A stretch of 64,000 nucleotides of DNA. It comes from Crocodylus rhombifer. Its lineage: Eukaryota; Chordata; Crocodylia; Crocodylidae. Of this stretch, positions 24,502 to 35,929 are shown one piece after another; the stretch's first letter is position 1; every line of letters starts with the position of its first letter. The stretch covers positions 746,541 to 810,540 of the forward strand of contig JAVSML010000048.1 of assembly GCA_038503035.1 (NCBI GenBank), read 5' to 3'. Under the pieces are notes generated by a model. The model made no database searches. It was not told where the DNA came from and saw only the letters and a list, made by a program, of their open reading frames with translations. The position numbers and the translations under genes are program-made.

Positions 24502-24935
24502 GCCTAGCTCAGGGGTTTTCAACCTTTTTTTTAGTCTAAGTACCCCCGGCAGCTGGATGCCGAGCAGGGGAGGGGGCTGGTGCACAGCTGCATGCTAAGG
24601 GGGGGGAGGGGGGAAGGGGTGGCATGTGGCTAGACGCCAAGCAGGGAGGCAGGGACAGAGGCAGTTGCCTCCCATGAGCAGGGCTGGGGTGGGGTGAGGG
24701 CAGCAGCACCCCTCGATGGGGCAGGGGAGCTCATCAGGCTGGTGGATGGCAGTGACTACCGTCGCATTCGAGCTTCCCCAGCCCACAGAGGGGTCCTGCT
24801 GCCCTCATCCTGCCCCAGCCCTGCTCCTTGGATGTGATGGCGCTTCATCCCTGCCCACTCATGTGTAGCCCTTGGGCTCAGTCCAAGTACCCCCAGGGGT
24901 ATGCATACCCCTGGTTGACGACCCGTGGTTTATCT
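24502..24935. mobile_element. GC-rich hAT-type non-autonomous element
   Basis: The element proper spans 24510-24927 (418 bp). It starts CAGGGGTTTTCAACC, and the reverse complement of its end starts CACGGGTCGTCAACC. Both ends carry an internal gtaccccc block typical of this hAT type. The flanks gcctagct and gtttatct match at 5 of 8 positions, a decayed duplication. A perfect 22-bp palindrome lies at 24893-24914 near the right terminus. The interior is G-rich and non-coding. Confidence 0.75.
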
Positions 24936-27374
24936 TTTACTCAAACGGTGTTTCAGTATCAGAGGTTGGTTAGCAGAGATGCCCTCATGTAACAGTTATA
25001 AAAACGTAGCAGTGGTTTATACTAATGTAATTTACCCCATTTTCCATATGGGTATGTGCTATGCTGATGTAAGCACACCTCTGCCATTGCTCTTGCATCA
25101 AAGTAGTACTTTAACGCTGCCTGTGGAGCTAAGTTTTGTGATGAGCTGTATCCCCTGATGGTCTTCCTTTAGTATTTGGCTCCTTTTGGTCTTATTCAGA
25201 CTATAGGATCAGTCACTTAATCCTTGCCTTGTGTGCTCCCTGTTTAAACTTCAGCATCCCCAACTCTGGGTCCAGTCCTGTGAACACTTGCACACGGGCA
25301 TTTTTCCCTCATAATTACTCTTCCTAGTTTCACCGAGATTAGCTGCACACACCAAGTGTTGTCAGGATTGAAGCCCGTGGCATCATGAGAGAGTGCTGCT
25401 GATGGGTTTTTTCTGTAAGCAGTGTGCAAGAGACAGATAGTCAAACAACAAATGACCTCAAGATAGAAGTAACATAGTCCTCTTCATTCCCGAGGGAGGG
25501 TTGAGGGGAGGAGATCTTGAACCAAACTTGGGGAGTTTCTGAAGGCGGCTGCAATCTGTTTCACTCTCAAGTTTTGGTTCTGTAGCAAGTAAATTAGATA
25601 TCATCAAAGGGATAAAGCAAAACTATGTAGTGTTTCTTCCAGATTTCCCATTCTGCCCTTGGCACTGTATCAAAGCGCTGAATGTGAAAATTTTCAACTG
25701 TGAAACAAGTAATCGTGTGCTCTTATCAGCAGTTTAGTGGGAAGACTTATTAAAGCTGTGATACATTATCTTAAACTTTGAGTACTCTTCCTTCCATTTA
25801 TATGGACTTGAACTTTCCATAGCAGCTTTGATAAACTTTTCAACAGGGCTTAAAGAGCTAACAAATAATCTCATTACACCCTACAATTGAAAATTGTTAG
25901 CCTTCTGCTAATCAGGTACCATATGTGCATGAAATAAAAATATCCATTTATCTCGGTCCCCTTCACCCCTTCCCCCCCCATTGAACTTGTCTTGTTGAAA
26001 TGGTCACTGGCAGGTAATCTGGCTCTAAAACTTTGCCTGTGTTTCAAAATTAAATGTATAACGGGCTAATATTTTTTTTACATTTACACATTAAAGAAAC
26101 ATGCTTTAAAATGTTTGTGTTGTTTGCCCCCCCCCACTCATGTGCACCAAAGAGGCATAAAGAGCATGTAACTAACTAAAAAAATGCAGATTTTTTTTTA
26201 AATATAGTGATCCGAGACGAAGAAAGATAGTAATAGTGTACATGGTTGTAAACAAAGAAATGAGAAATATTGACATGTTTTCCGTTATCACCATGCTTAT
26301 GTTTAATTATTGAAAAACTAGATGAGGATTTGCTTTTAAATGTGCTTTTCAACATCATTGTCCTTTCGACAGTGGTACCCATAATACAGAATGCATTAGT
26401 AATGAAATCGTTGTCCGCATAAATGATGTTTCATTTCCTCCTTCTAAACACTGGTTTCCAGATGGTCTTTCTATGACACTGCACTGCTGTGTGGTTGATT
26501 TTTAGCCTCTGTTTCTCGGGGGTACTTTGTGATTTTTTTTTTTCAAGTGAGCTGATGCTTTCAGAATTAATTGTTTGTCATCCAAGAGCAATGCTGGAAG
26601 GACCCCGAGCTTTACAAAATGCTGTATTAGTGCACCAGGGCCAAAGGACTGTTCATACAAAGGACTTTAATACTATGTTCATCTTGGATCACATTATTAA
26701 ATCCCACGTGTAAGAGCAGCGATGCAAGAGGGCAGCTCCATTTCCAGGGGAGCAATAGGGATGGCAGCAGTTCTTGTGCCCCCTGCCCCTCAGTTATGCT
26801 ACTGCTCCATAATAGAGAACCTGCTGGCCAACATGTACTGGCTAATGAGAAAATACGCATTTAGTAATCTCTTCCTTGTTCCCAGCAGCTTCTGGATTTC
26901 CTGTCTCCTGTTGCAAAGGCATGTCATCAGTACACTAATTAAGTTGAGTAGATGTGTGCTGATGTATCCTACTTGCCTTCAGCATTTTGAAGTTTGGAAG
27001 ATCAACAAATAGCTGTCATTAAGTGCAGCATTTAATGCAAGCATCTAACAAGCCATCACTAAAAGTTAGCGTGGATCAGCCAGCCACCTTCGGCGTCCAA
27101 ACAAAAACTAATGTGAGGGATAATGACCAAGTGGATTATTCTTTTTATGCTGGTGCAACTCAGCTTTGGTTGGAGAGGGATTGTCCTTGGCCTGTTACAA
27201 GATACCATACTCCTAGTGCTTGCTGGAAGCCGTCAGCTCAGCTCTCCGCATCTTATTCTGACATGGAAACATTCAGGACTGGACTCAGCCCCTTCCATGA
27301 CTGGTATTGCAAGCGATAGTGTTGTACAGCTCCTTATGTAAGCTCAAAAAACATCTTTAAACTTCCTAAGCATA
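24936..27374. other. Unique AT-rich stretch, possible conserved non-coding DNA
   Basis: No gene and no repeat recognised. From about 25560 to 26480 the sequence is AT-rich with many TAAT-containing words, free of recognisable transposable elements, and resembles conserved developmental enhancers in texture. This is impression only. C and T homopolymers occur near 25973, 26126 and 26530. Confidence 0.45.
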
Positions 27375-27712
27375 TTTTCATCTCTGATCATTCCTGGCAA
27401 GAGGCTGCTTCAGTACCTCATTCCTCTCCTTATTCAACACTCTCCTTTAATTTCCAGCCTAAATTTCTTTCTGGCCAGTTTGTAGCTGTTTGTTGTTGTG
27501 CCAGTATTGTTCTTTACTTTTAAGTAGTTTGTCCCCTGCCTGGGTGTCCTCCTTCCCACCCCTCTGCCCTTCCATATGTTTTGCTGGGATAACCAAGACG
27601 AGCTCTTTATTGCCTTCTCATGCTATCCCCTTGATGATCTCCAGGACCCTCCTCCACACCTGACCCACTTCAGCATTCATCTTTTCTTGCATGCAGTTAT
27701 TTAATCAAGTTT
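27375..27712 (-). mobile_element. Older CR1-type LINE fragment, minus strand
   Basis: The plus strand here carries antisense CR1 words in the expected order: cagtacctcattcctctcct, then tccagcctaaatttctttct, then ggccagtttgtagctgtttg, then a ccagtattgttctttact block. These match the antisense of the older avian and reptilian CR1 ORF2 end. It is more diverged than the CR1 that begins immediately next to it, so it is probably an older resident. No open frame survives. Confidence 0.65.
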
Positions 27713-30136
27713 CCTAGATTCCATAGACATTAGGGCTGGAAGGGACCTTGGGAGATCATCAAGTCCAGCCCCCTGCCCAAAGGGCAGGAAGTCAGCTGGG
27801 GTCATAGGATCCCAGCAAGATAAGCATCCAATTTACTCTTGAACGTGTTCAATGTAGGTGCTTGAACCACCTCCGCTGGCAGACTGTTCCAGACTTTGGG
27901 GGCTTGGACAGTAAAGAAATTCTTCCTTACGTCCAGCCTGAAACGGTCTTGCGCGAGTTTGTGACCGTTCGACCACGTCATCCCTTGGGGCGCTCTGGTG
28001 AACAGATGTTCCCCCAGATCCTGGTGGTCACCCCTGAGAAACTTATAGGTGGCCATCAGATCACCCCTGAGCCTGCACTTTTCCAGGCTAAAGAGTCCCA
28101 TGGCTCTCAGCCTATCATCGTAAGATCTGTTTTCCTGACCTCTGATCATGCGCGTGGCTCTCCTCTGGACTCTCTCAAGCTTCTCCACATCTTTTTGGAA
28201 TTGTGGAGCCCAAAACTGGACGCAGTACTCCAGCTGCGGCCTCACCAAGGCCGAGTACAAGGGGAAAATGACGTCCCGGGATTTGCTTGAGAAGCATCTA
28301 TGGATGCAAGCCAGCGTTTTGGTCGCTTTACTAGCCGCAGCATCGCATTGGAGGCTCATGTTCATCTTGTGGTCAATGATGACCCCCAAGTCTCTTTCTT
28401 CTGTAGTGCTATCCAACGTAGCACTGCCGAGCCTATAAGGCTGCTGCAGGTTTTTCCTCCCAAGGTGGAGAACCTTGCATTTTTCAGTGTTAAACACCAT
28501 GAGGTTCTCGTCTGCCCATTTGCTGAGCTTCTCCAGGTCAGCCTGGATCACCCACCTATCCTCTGGCTTGGATGCTTTGCCCCAAAGTTTGGTATCATCG
28601 GCGAACTTGGCCAGTCCGCTCCTGACTCCAATGTCCACATCATTAATGAAGATGTTGAAAAGTATGGGTCCCAGGACAGAGCCTTGAGGGACCCCACTGG
28701 TCACAGGGCACCACGATGAGTGACTGCCATCAATTACAACCCTCTGGGTCTGACCACGGAGCCAGTTTCCCAGCCAGCGGATCGTGGTGGAGCCAAGGCC
28801 ACAACTGGCCAGTTTGGCCAAGAGGTGATCATGGGATACCAGATCAAAAGCTTTTTTGAAGTCAAGATATATGACATCAATCTCTTCTCCCTCGTCCAGG
28901 TGATAGGTCACCTAGTCATAGAAGGAAATGAGATTGGTCAAACAAGACCTACCCACAACAAACCCATGCTGGCTGTCCCTTAGGATGTTAGCCTGGGCCA
29001 GTCCCTCAAGGATGGCCTCCTTAATAAACTTTTCTAAGATCTTCCCCAGGACAGAAGTCAGGCTAATGGGCCTGTAGTTAGCCGGATCCACTCTCCTCCC
29101 TTTCTTGAAGATCGCCACCACATTGGCCTTCTTCCAGTCTTCGGGCACTACACCAGAGCGCCAGGAGTTTTCAAAGATCCGTGCCAGGGGCTGGGCTATG
29201 ACGCTCGCCAGCTCCTTGAGTACCCTGGGGTGCAGATTGTCAGGGCCGGCTGACTTGAAGGTATCCAGCTTCTCAAGATGTTCCTTCACGAGGTCAGCAT
29301 TGATGGAGGGTAGGGGATCCCCATCACCCGGATCTCCCTGTCCCATAGCAGGCATGGGCGTCCCATGGGACTGATGAAAGACTGACGCAAAGTACCTATT
29401 TAATAGGTTGGCTTTTTCCTGGGCGTCAGTTGCCAGTAGCCCCATCTGGTTTAGCAGGAGTCCAACGTTGCCCTTGCTTTTCCTCCGGCTCCCCACATAT
29501 CTGAAAAAGGACTTTTTGTTGTCCTTGATGCTTGAAGCTAGTTAGAGTTCAGTTGCAGCCTTGGCTTCCCTGGTTTGCTCCCTCCAAGGATAATCCTCCT
29601 TGGAGGTGAATCCCATCCTCCATCCTTTGTAGGCTTTGTTTTTTAGCCGTAGGAGGTCCGCTAGGTCCCTGGAGAGCCAGGAGGGCTGCTGTGCCTTCTT
29701 GCTGCCTTTCCTCCGTGTTGGAATAGATTTAGCTTGTGCATTGAGGATCGCTTCCTTGAGAAGCAACCACTCTTCTTGATCTCCCCTCTCCCTGGGGTCG
29801 TGGTCCCTGAGGGCCTGACCGACAAGCCTCTTGAGCTTGTCAAAGTCAGCTTTTCTGAAGTCAAGGACTTCTGTGTTGCTGAGTGACTTGCCAGCTTTAC
29901 AGCGGATGGTGAAGGTGATCAGCTCGTGGTCGCTGTCACCCAGCTTCCCATCGATCACTAGGTCGCCAATTAGGTTGTCCCCCATAGCCAGTACCAGGTT
30001 GAGCAGCGCTACAGGCTCGTTGGTCTCCAGGCTCGTTGTTGAAGCAGCTCCTGGCACCCTGACCCGCCGGCGTTTCCCAGTTCCCAACCTGCCTGACTGT
30101 TCATGTACTAATCCCTGTTTTCTCCAGGTTAGCTAA
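27713..30136 (-). mobile_element. Large CR1 LINE, 5'-truncated, minus strand
   Basis: A non-LTR retrotransposon of the CR1 clade on the minus strand. Its 3' end, at low coordinates, has the CR1 UTR words gggctggaagggaccttggg and a tail derived from the attctatg octamer next to 27713. It encodes the C-terminal part of the endonuclease domain, the reverse transcriptase and the C-terminal region. ORF1 and the N-terminal endonuclease are missing, the usual CR1 5' truncation. The 5' boundary is approximate: in-frame coding-like sequence continues past 30087 to about 30136. With only two in-frame stops and no obvious frameshift, this is one of the younger elements in the window. Confidence 0.95.
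27802..30087 (-). pseudogene. CR1 ORF2 (endonuclease end, reverse transcriptase), two stops
   Basis: About 762 codons in one frame. Upstream, GDSDHEL carries the SDH motif of the APE-type endonuclease. The reverse transcriptase follows: [27 protein letters not shown], then YLDFKKAFD with the first catalytic aspartate, [11 protein letters not shown], and FADDTK with the catalytic pair. In the downstream 369-codon segment these last three lie at residues 15-23, 72-82 and 103-108. A TAA interrupts at 29542-29544 and a TAG at 28912-28914; the TAG falls between FYD and VTYHL, where a CAG codon would be usual. In life ORF2 nicks target DNA and copies the element's RNA at the break. This copy cannot make the full protein. 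Confidence 0.95.
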
Positions 30137-32098
30137 TGTGTATAGAGCTGTAATCCAAACCTTTACCAAAGTCTAAATGGGCTTTCCTTGGACCCTATGG
30201 GATGTGGTGACTGGCAGGTCATCAGTCCTGTGGTCTCTGCTTCCTCTTCTGAGTTACAGTACCTCTCCGCTTCCCCTTTGGGTGGCCCATTTCTCACTAT
30301 GTAATGGAGCCAGCACCAGGCTGGGCTCTGGTGCGACACCCTCGGGTTGGCTGCAAGGCAGTTGGTTTCATCCCAGGGCTGTCACTTTTTCCTCTGTTTT
30401 TAAGTGCACTGATGTATGCGTCTTGCCTCTTAGATGTGGGCACTGGCTATCTAGCTGTGACTTAAACTACTGCTTTCATCCTGGAGTCTTTTATGTAGAA
30501 GTCTAGGCCACACATTGTCCAGAGGAACAAATGCCCAACTGTTTTGTAGCGTGAAATTGTTTATGCAAGTGAGCATCAGCAAAAAGCAAGAAGGACTAGC
30601 GATGCCCTGCAAGGACTGCAGTGGGATTGCCAAGTGAGAGAGGTGTGGGACTGGAAATCACTGTCACCAGCTTGGAGCACTGGAAATGAGACTTGGTGAC
30701 TGGCAACAAGAACAAGAAGCAAGGCTATTTCTGCTGAAAGAAAACACCTGGCATTCTGCTCTTGCCTGTTTATTCAGTGCAGTGCAGGTCGCACGCTGCT
30801 GATCCAGGTAGCTCTGCCCCAGTGCTTCAGGGAGCCTGGAACATTTTTTTTTACTTGTCAGATTCACTGGAAAAATAAATGGTGCACAATGGCTCTTCTG
30901 TGGCCGGCCAGAGTGGCTGGTGCTGTAATTACTGGCAGGGGGTTGATTTAAAGATACAGACAAGCAGAGAAATGGCAGAAATCTGTTTGCTGCACTTTCA
31001 ATGCCTTCTAAATGCATGTAACTCCTTTAAGGGATAAATAGAGCGAATCATTGTTGATGTGGGAAGGGAGAGAAATTAAGCCAGAAAATGAACATGCACG
31101 AGGGAGAAGAAGACCTTTAGGGAGGAATTGTTTCCTCCTCTCTCCAAGTCTCAGATGGTGCGGCAGAGTGTATTCTTAATCTTATTTACAGGCCATCATT
31201 TGCTGAGCAATGTTTGATGTTCAGCACGCATGGAGGAGTGGTGGTCTCTGGTCGAAGTATGCTCCTGAGTGGGTGCTACACGATCATCTGCTGCTTCCTG
31301 GTCCTTTTGCTCCCTGTTGTGCATCAGATGTGCTCAAGGAGTTTCAAAACCATTTGAACAAGTTCTCCGATGAGACTGAGAGTAGGAGAGGAAAGGAGAG
31401 TTGGGAGGTATAATTTGGGGACCATCAACCCACTTGTTCTCCTGCGAGTTCCCGCAGCACACGGTATAGTGGATCTTAACCTTATGGTTACCACTTCACT
31501 GTTAAATATTATGCATCACTAATAACACTCTAGTTCAACTCAGGGAGAGGTGTTTACACTTTTCTGTGGAGGAAATGAGACCCATTAAAAGTTTTAAAGA
31601 AGAATATATACTTGGACAGCCAAGGTCTTTCCTCCCTGCCCTTCCTGACTTCAAGGGCAACTAGTGACTAGTAACCAGCAGGTTAGCTTTTGAGGCAGAC
31701 ATTTCTGGGACTACCTCCCTGGCAATGGGATGTGACTATACCCCTAATCCAAATCCCAGTGTGGATCCTCCGGATGCAAGCATGTTAACATGGCTTCCAG
31801 TGCAGATTATGGCATGAGGTAGAGCTCTGAACTCAAAGACACTTGGCTGAACTCCACTACGGGTCTGTTTTTGAGCTTTGCTCATCACCATCTCTTTTGG
31901 CCTCAGCCCTCTGGACATTAATTCAAGGCACTAGCCCTCATAATACCTGAGGCAGCCACGTTGGGAACATTGCCAGGATGAGATGGTTTTGAGCCATCTG
32001 CTTTTTTTTTTTCTGTACTCTGTATTATTAAGCCTCTTCACAGCTTTGATTTTGAGGACCAGCGTCCATCTTCTATACCTTCTTCTGTATAGAGCTTT
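30137..32098. other. Non-coding stretch between the two large CR1 copies
   Basis: No gene recognised. Frames at 30.18-30.5 and 30.66-31.0 kb show no domain. The two CR1 elements lie on opposite strands about 2 kb apart, so this segment is the spacer of a potential inverted pair. Confidence 0.6.
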
Positions 32099-33668
32099 CT
32101 AACGAGATGTATCTAAACCAAATGGGCCCCCCTCATGCCCTAGGGGAGGCGCACCTAGGCCAAGGGTCAGAGAGGATCTAGTCAGGGAACTCCTGGAAGG
32201 ACTGGATGTATTCAAATCAGCTGGTCCAGACGATCTCCACCCCAGAGTGCTGAGGGAATTGGCTGAGGTCATTGTGGGATCCCTGGCACGGCTGTACGAG
32301 CACTCGTGGTGCTCTGGTATGGTGCCAGAGGACTGGAAGAAGGCCAATGTGGTTCCCATCTTCAAAAACAGGAGGAAGGAGGACCTGGGGAACTATAGGC
32401 CAGTTAGTCTTATCTTGATCCTGGGGAAGCTTTTTGTGAGAATTATTCTGGCACATGTCCATGAGGGGCCAGCAGGGGAGATTATGCTTAGGGGCAACCA
32501 ACACAGGTTCATTAGAGGCAGGTCCGGTCAGACCAACTTGGTGGCCTTCTATGACCAGGTCACCAAATCCTTAGACGCAGGGGTAGCAGTAGACATCATC
32601 TTTCTGGACTTTTGGAAGGCCTTCGACACTGTCTCTCACCCCGTTCTCATTAAGAAACTGGGGGACTGTGGTGTCGACACCCACACAGTCAGATGTGTTG
32701 CCAACTGGCTGGAGGGCCGCACCCAGAGGGTGGTGGTGGATGGGTCATTGTCAACCTGGAGGGATGTGGGCAGTGGGGTTCCTCAGGGCTCAGTCCTCAG
32801 GCCCGCACTGTTCAACATCTTCATCAGTGACTTGGACGAGGAGGTAAAAAGCACCCTGTTCAAATTTGCTGATGACCCTAAGATGTGGGGGGGATGTGGG
32901 CATGCTAAAAGGGAGGAATAGGTTGCAATCAGACCTAAACAGGTTACAGAGGTGGGCAGAGGAGAATAGGATGAGATTCAACACTGACAAGTGCAAGGTG
33001 CTGCACCTGGGGAGGAAGAACCAGCACCAGACATACAGGCTGGGGAACTCCCTTCTCATCAGTGCAGAGGTGGGAAAGGATCTTGGAGTCATCATTGACT
33101 CCAAGATGAACATGGGCCGGCAGTGTGGGGATGCGGTCAGGAAGGCCAACCGCACCTTGGCATGCATCCACAGATGCGACTCGAGCAGGTCCAAAGAGGT
33201 GATCCTCCCCCTCTAGGCAGCACTGGTCAGGCCACAGCTGGAGTACTGCATCCAGGTCTGGGCACCGCACTTCAGGAGGGATGTGGACAACATGGAGAGG
33301 GTCCAGAGGAGGCCACTCACATGGTCAGGGGGCAGCAGGGCAGGCCCTACAAGGAGAGGCAATGGGACCTGAACCTGTTCAGCCTCCACAAGAGAAGGCT
33401 GAGGGGGGATCTAGTGGCCTGTTACAAACTAGTCAGAGGGGACCAGCAGGCACTGGGGGAGTCCCTGTTCCCTCGAGCACTACCAGGAGTGACCAGGAAT
33501 AATGATCACAAACTGGCAGAGGGTAGATTCAGATTAGCCATCAGGAGGCGCAACTTCACAGTCAGAGCGGCTAGGATCTGGAACTGACTTCCAAGTAAAG
33601 TGGTGCTGGCTCCTACTCTGGGGGTCTTTAAGAGGAGGCTAGAAAATCACCTTGCCAGGGTCGTTTGA
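32099..33668 (+). pseudogene. CR1 ORF2 reverse transcriptase, frameshifted
   Basis: Motifs in order: [46 protein letters not shown] and FADDPK, where FADDTK is usual. The first frameshift lies at a run of seven G at 32887-32893. The frame then continues (RWAEENRMRFN, CKVLHLGRKN, LGVIIDSKMN) to a TAG at 33214-33216. A second frameshift lies near 33310. The C-terminal part (DLNLFSLHKRRLRGDL, KLAEGRFRLAIRRRNFTV) is cut by a TGA at 33585-33587, and the natural stop appears to be at 33666-33668. It is dead as a protein gene. Confidence 0.93.
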
Positions 33669-33760
33669 CCCCAGTACTCTTTCTTGCCATGGCAGGGGGT
33701 TGGACTCAATGATCTGCTCAGGTCCCTTCCGATTCGACCAACTATGAAACTACGACCTTC
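32099..33760 (+). mobile_element. Second large CR1 LINE, 5'-truncated, plus strand
   Basis: A CR1-clade element on the plus strand covering the reverse transcriptase and C-terminal region. The 3' UTR has caatgatctgctcaggtccc, and the tail ctatgaaactacg ends near 33758. Coding similarity can be followed upstream to about 32099 (frame reading [20 protein letters not shown] near 32163-32222). It differs from the 27.7-30.1 kb copy in protein sequence throughout and carries more damage, so it belongs to another CR1 subfamily or is older. Confidence 0.94.
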
Positions 33761-34071
33761 TCTCTCGAGCATGTTGTTGGTGTTGAAGGCAACTCATCAG
33801 CTGAATCCCGCATAACTGATATGTTTGCCCACATTACGTTGCTTACCGGAAAGACAGTCCCTCTCTACAAGAGATGCAATGACCACATGAGGTCCTGTCC
33901 AGCCCTATTTTCCTATGATCCAATATAAAGCCCTTGGAGTATGAAGAAAATATAGGTTCATATTCGTTCCTGACACTGAGGAGAACAGGTCATTGCTGTA
34001 GAGACGCCACCAGGTCTGATGCTGCATCAAGAAACGAAGCACTGCTCGGGCCTGATTTTATAGGTAACTAA
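33761..34071. other. Short non-coding stretch
   Basis: Unique-looking sequence between the second CR1 and a long-TIR element. I see nothing further in it. Confidence 0.6.
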
Positions 34072-34445
34072 GGGGCCCTAGCACGGCTGCTCGCAGATGT
34101 TAAAACCCCCCAAAAAACTGTGCTTTGCTGGAAGTAGCAGCACGTTACTTCAACCCGGCTCTGCAGCGTCTATAAAGATCAAGTGCTTCAGCAGGACTTT
34201 TTGGTTCTTTTATCTAATAGCTGATTCAGTCGAGGTTATGTGATGAGATGATTCAATCAGCTATCACCTAAAAAACCCCACTAAAGCCCCCAATATTTAC
34301 AGATGTTGGGCAAGCCAGGTCCAGCTAAACTGCTGTCTCTTCTGGGCATGCTCAGAACTCAGCACGGGAATGCACCAAGTTTAAAGTAAAGTGCCATTTC
34401 TGGGGGATTTTCTTAAACATCTGCAAGCAGCACCGTGAAGGAGCC
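34072..34445. mobile_element. MITE-like element with long terminal inverted repeats
   Basis: The left arm, 34072-34101, contains gcacggctgctcgcagatgt. The right arm, 34416-34445, contains acatctgcaagcagcaccgt, its near reverse complement. The arms align over about 30 bases with small indels. A second, inner inverted pair (gctgattcag and ttcaatcagc) lies near 34221-34263. TAA precedes the left end, but no matching duplication is evident on the right. The superfamily is therefore open; a Harbinger-like or foldback element is possible. No coding frame. Confidence 0.6.
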
Positions 34446-34838
34446 TGTTTGGAGGCTTCAGTTGTTCAGAGCCCTTGATCACATATTTTAGGCCGGTTAG
34501 TAATCAATGAAGATGAAGCATGCACTCAAACAAGGCAGTGAATAGGAACAAAACTCCTGAATTTGGGGACTTAATAATCCATTGTTTCATATGCGTGTGT
34601 AAAATTTATCGTGGGCAAACATTTCAGGTCTGTGCCACTCTCAGAAGGCAATACTGAGCCAGGCTTCTCTGCCCAGTTTCCATTTCTTTAGCTTTATTGC
34701 GTTTCCTGAGGCCATTTAAAATAATGAGGAAGGGAAAAGTGTCTGGTGTGGATCAAAAGAGCCTTCCTTTAAAGCTGCATGTGTGCATTTAGATGTCTAA
34801 TGCGCGGGCTTGGTGAAAATATCCTACTGTAGTTTATT
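34446..34838. other. Short non-coding stretch
   Basis: No gene or recognisable repeat. AT-leaning sequence up to the next hAT-type element. Confidence 0.6.
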
Positions 34839-35119
34839 TGGTAAGCCAGTGATTCTAACCAGGGTGACATGGCGCCTTTATGTGCCTGAATCTTTTCAAG
34901 GGTGTCACAGGGTGCTACACAACGTTAGCACTCTTAGGTGCGCAAACGTGATTCGCAAAATCATGTTGCGTTAAAAACTTTTTGACTTCTTGTGGACCAA
35001 GTTTTTTGCAACGCAAGAATTGCTCTATAATTTTTCTGGAGTTGAAAAACAAGGGAAGAAATAAGAGCTGGCATTTTCCGAGGTTGAATCTAAAAAGGTT
35101 GAGAACTACTGTCCTAGGC
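34839..35119. mobile_element. hAT-type non-autonomous element, same family as 22.4 kb
   Basis: The element proper spans 34847-35111 (265 bp). It starts CAGTGATTCTAACCAGGG, and its end, as reverse complement, reads CAGTAGTTCTCAACCTTTTT. Flanking octamers tggtaagc and tcctaggc match at 5 of 8 positions. Internal words (acgttagcac, gtgcgcaaacgtgattc, gaattgctc, gctggcatttt) align with 22444-22734. There is no transposase frame, so it was moved in trans. Confidence 0.82.
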
Positions 35120-35929
35120 AGCAGTTGTACAGGCATGAATTCATCAAGAATAGAACTAAAATGAGATGCAAACTGTTATTGTGACCTCGTTCATATACAG
35201 CAGTCTCTTGCTTTTTAGGCTGTTGAATCAGCTTAAAACATTTTTTTTAATTATCTTCAGGTCTAGCAAATTCAAGCTCAAGATTTTCTTTAAAAGGGAA
35301 GACAATCATTTTTAAGAGTTATTTGTTGTTTGATGACTTACGTCAAGTGGTTAAAATGCTCCACTCTTTCCTGAGAGCTTTTAAAAATGTCAGATTCAGG
35401 ATTGTGGAGATGCGCTTGGATTTGAAATGCGACTAAAGTGGGTCCAACTAATGAAATGGCTCCCAGTGCTTGTTTCTGGCCCTGTAGCTAACATGCAGAT
35501 TATGTGATGAGATGATGATGTGAACTGTGCGACTGAAAAATAGCCGTCCATAAAAATGCTGCCTCGAAAACCAGCTGCGTAAATATTTAAATGCATTTTT
35601 GTCTTCTGATTATTATTCTTTTTCTCCGTTGTAAGAGCAGATTACGCACTTCTCTGTGGTAAAAGACTCCTCCTAGCTTGAAGCCTCTTTGTGTGATAAG
35701 CTTGAGAGGGATAACTGCTCTCCCTGCAACCTCATGTAGAAGTGAATAGAGCTCTCATTACCTTCTAGGCATCTTCCCCATGAAACCAGATTTCCCACAC
35801 CAGGCCAGGGAAGCATCTTGCTGGACAAATATTCCACCATTCACAGTTTGTATGAGTGTATCCAGCCAATCTGTGCAGTCTCCCAAGCCTAAGAACCAGA
35901 ACTCTGCTGTATCTAGCACGTTGGGGACG
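35120..35929. other. Non-coding stretch, no gene seen
   Basis: AT-rich sequence with short overlapping frames only. No recognisable repeat before the hAT MITE at 35.9 kb. Confidence 0.6.

Noticed and set aside
27862..29374. Plus-strand frames opposite the large CR1
   Set aside because: They are antisense shadows of CR1 ORF2 and carry no motif of their own.
32217..33270. Minus-strand frames opposite the second CR1
   Set aside because: Antisense shadows of the reverse transcriptase frame.
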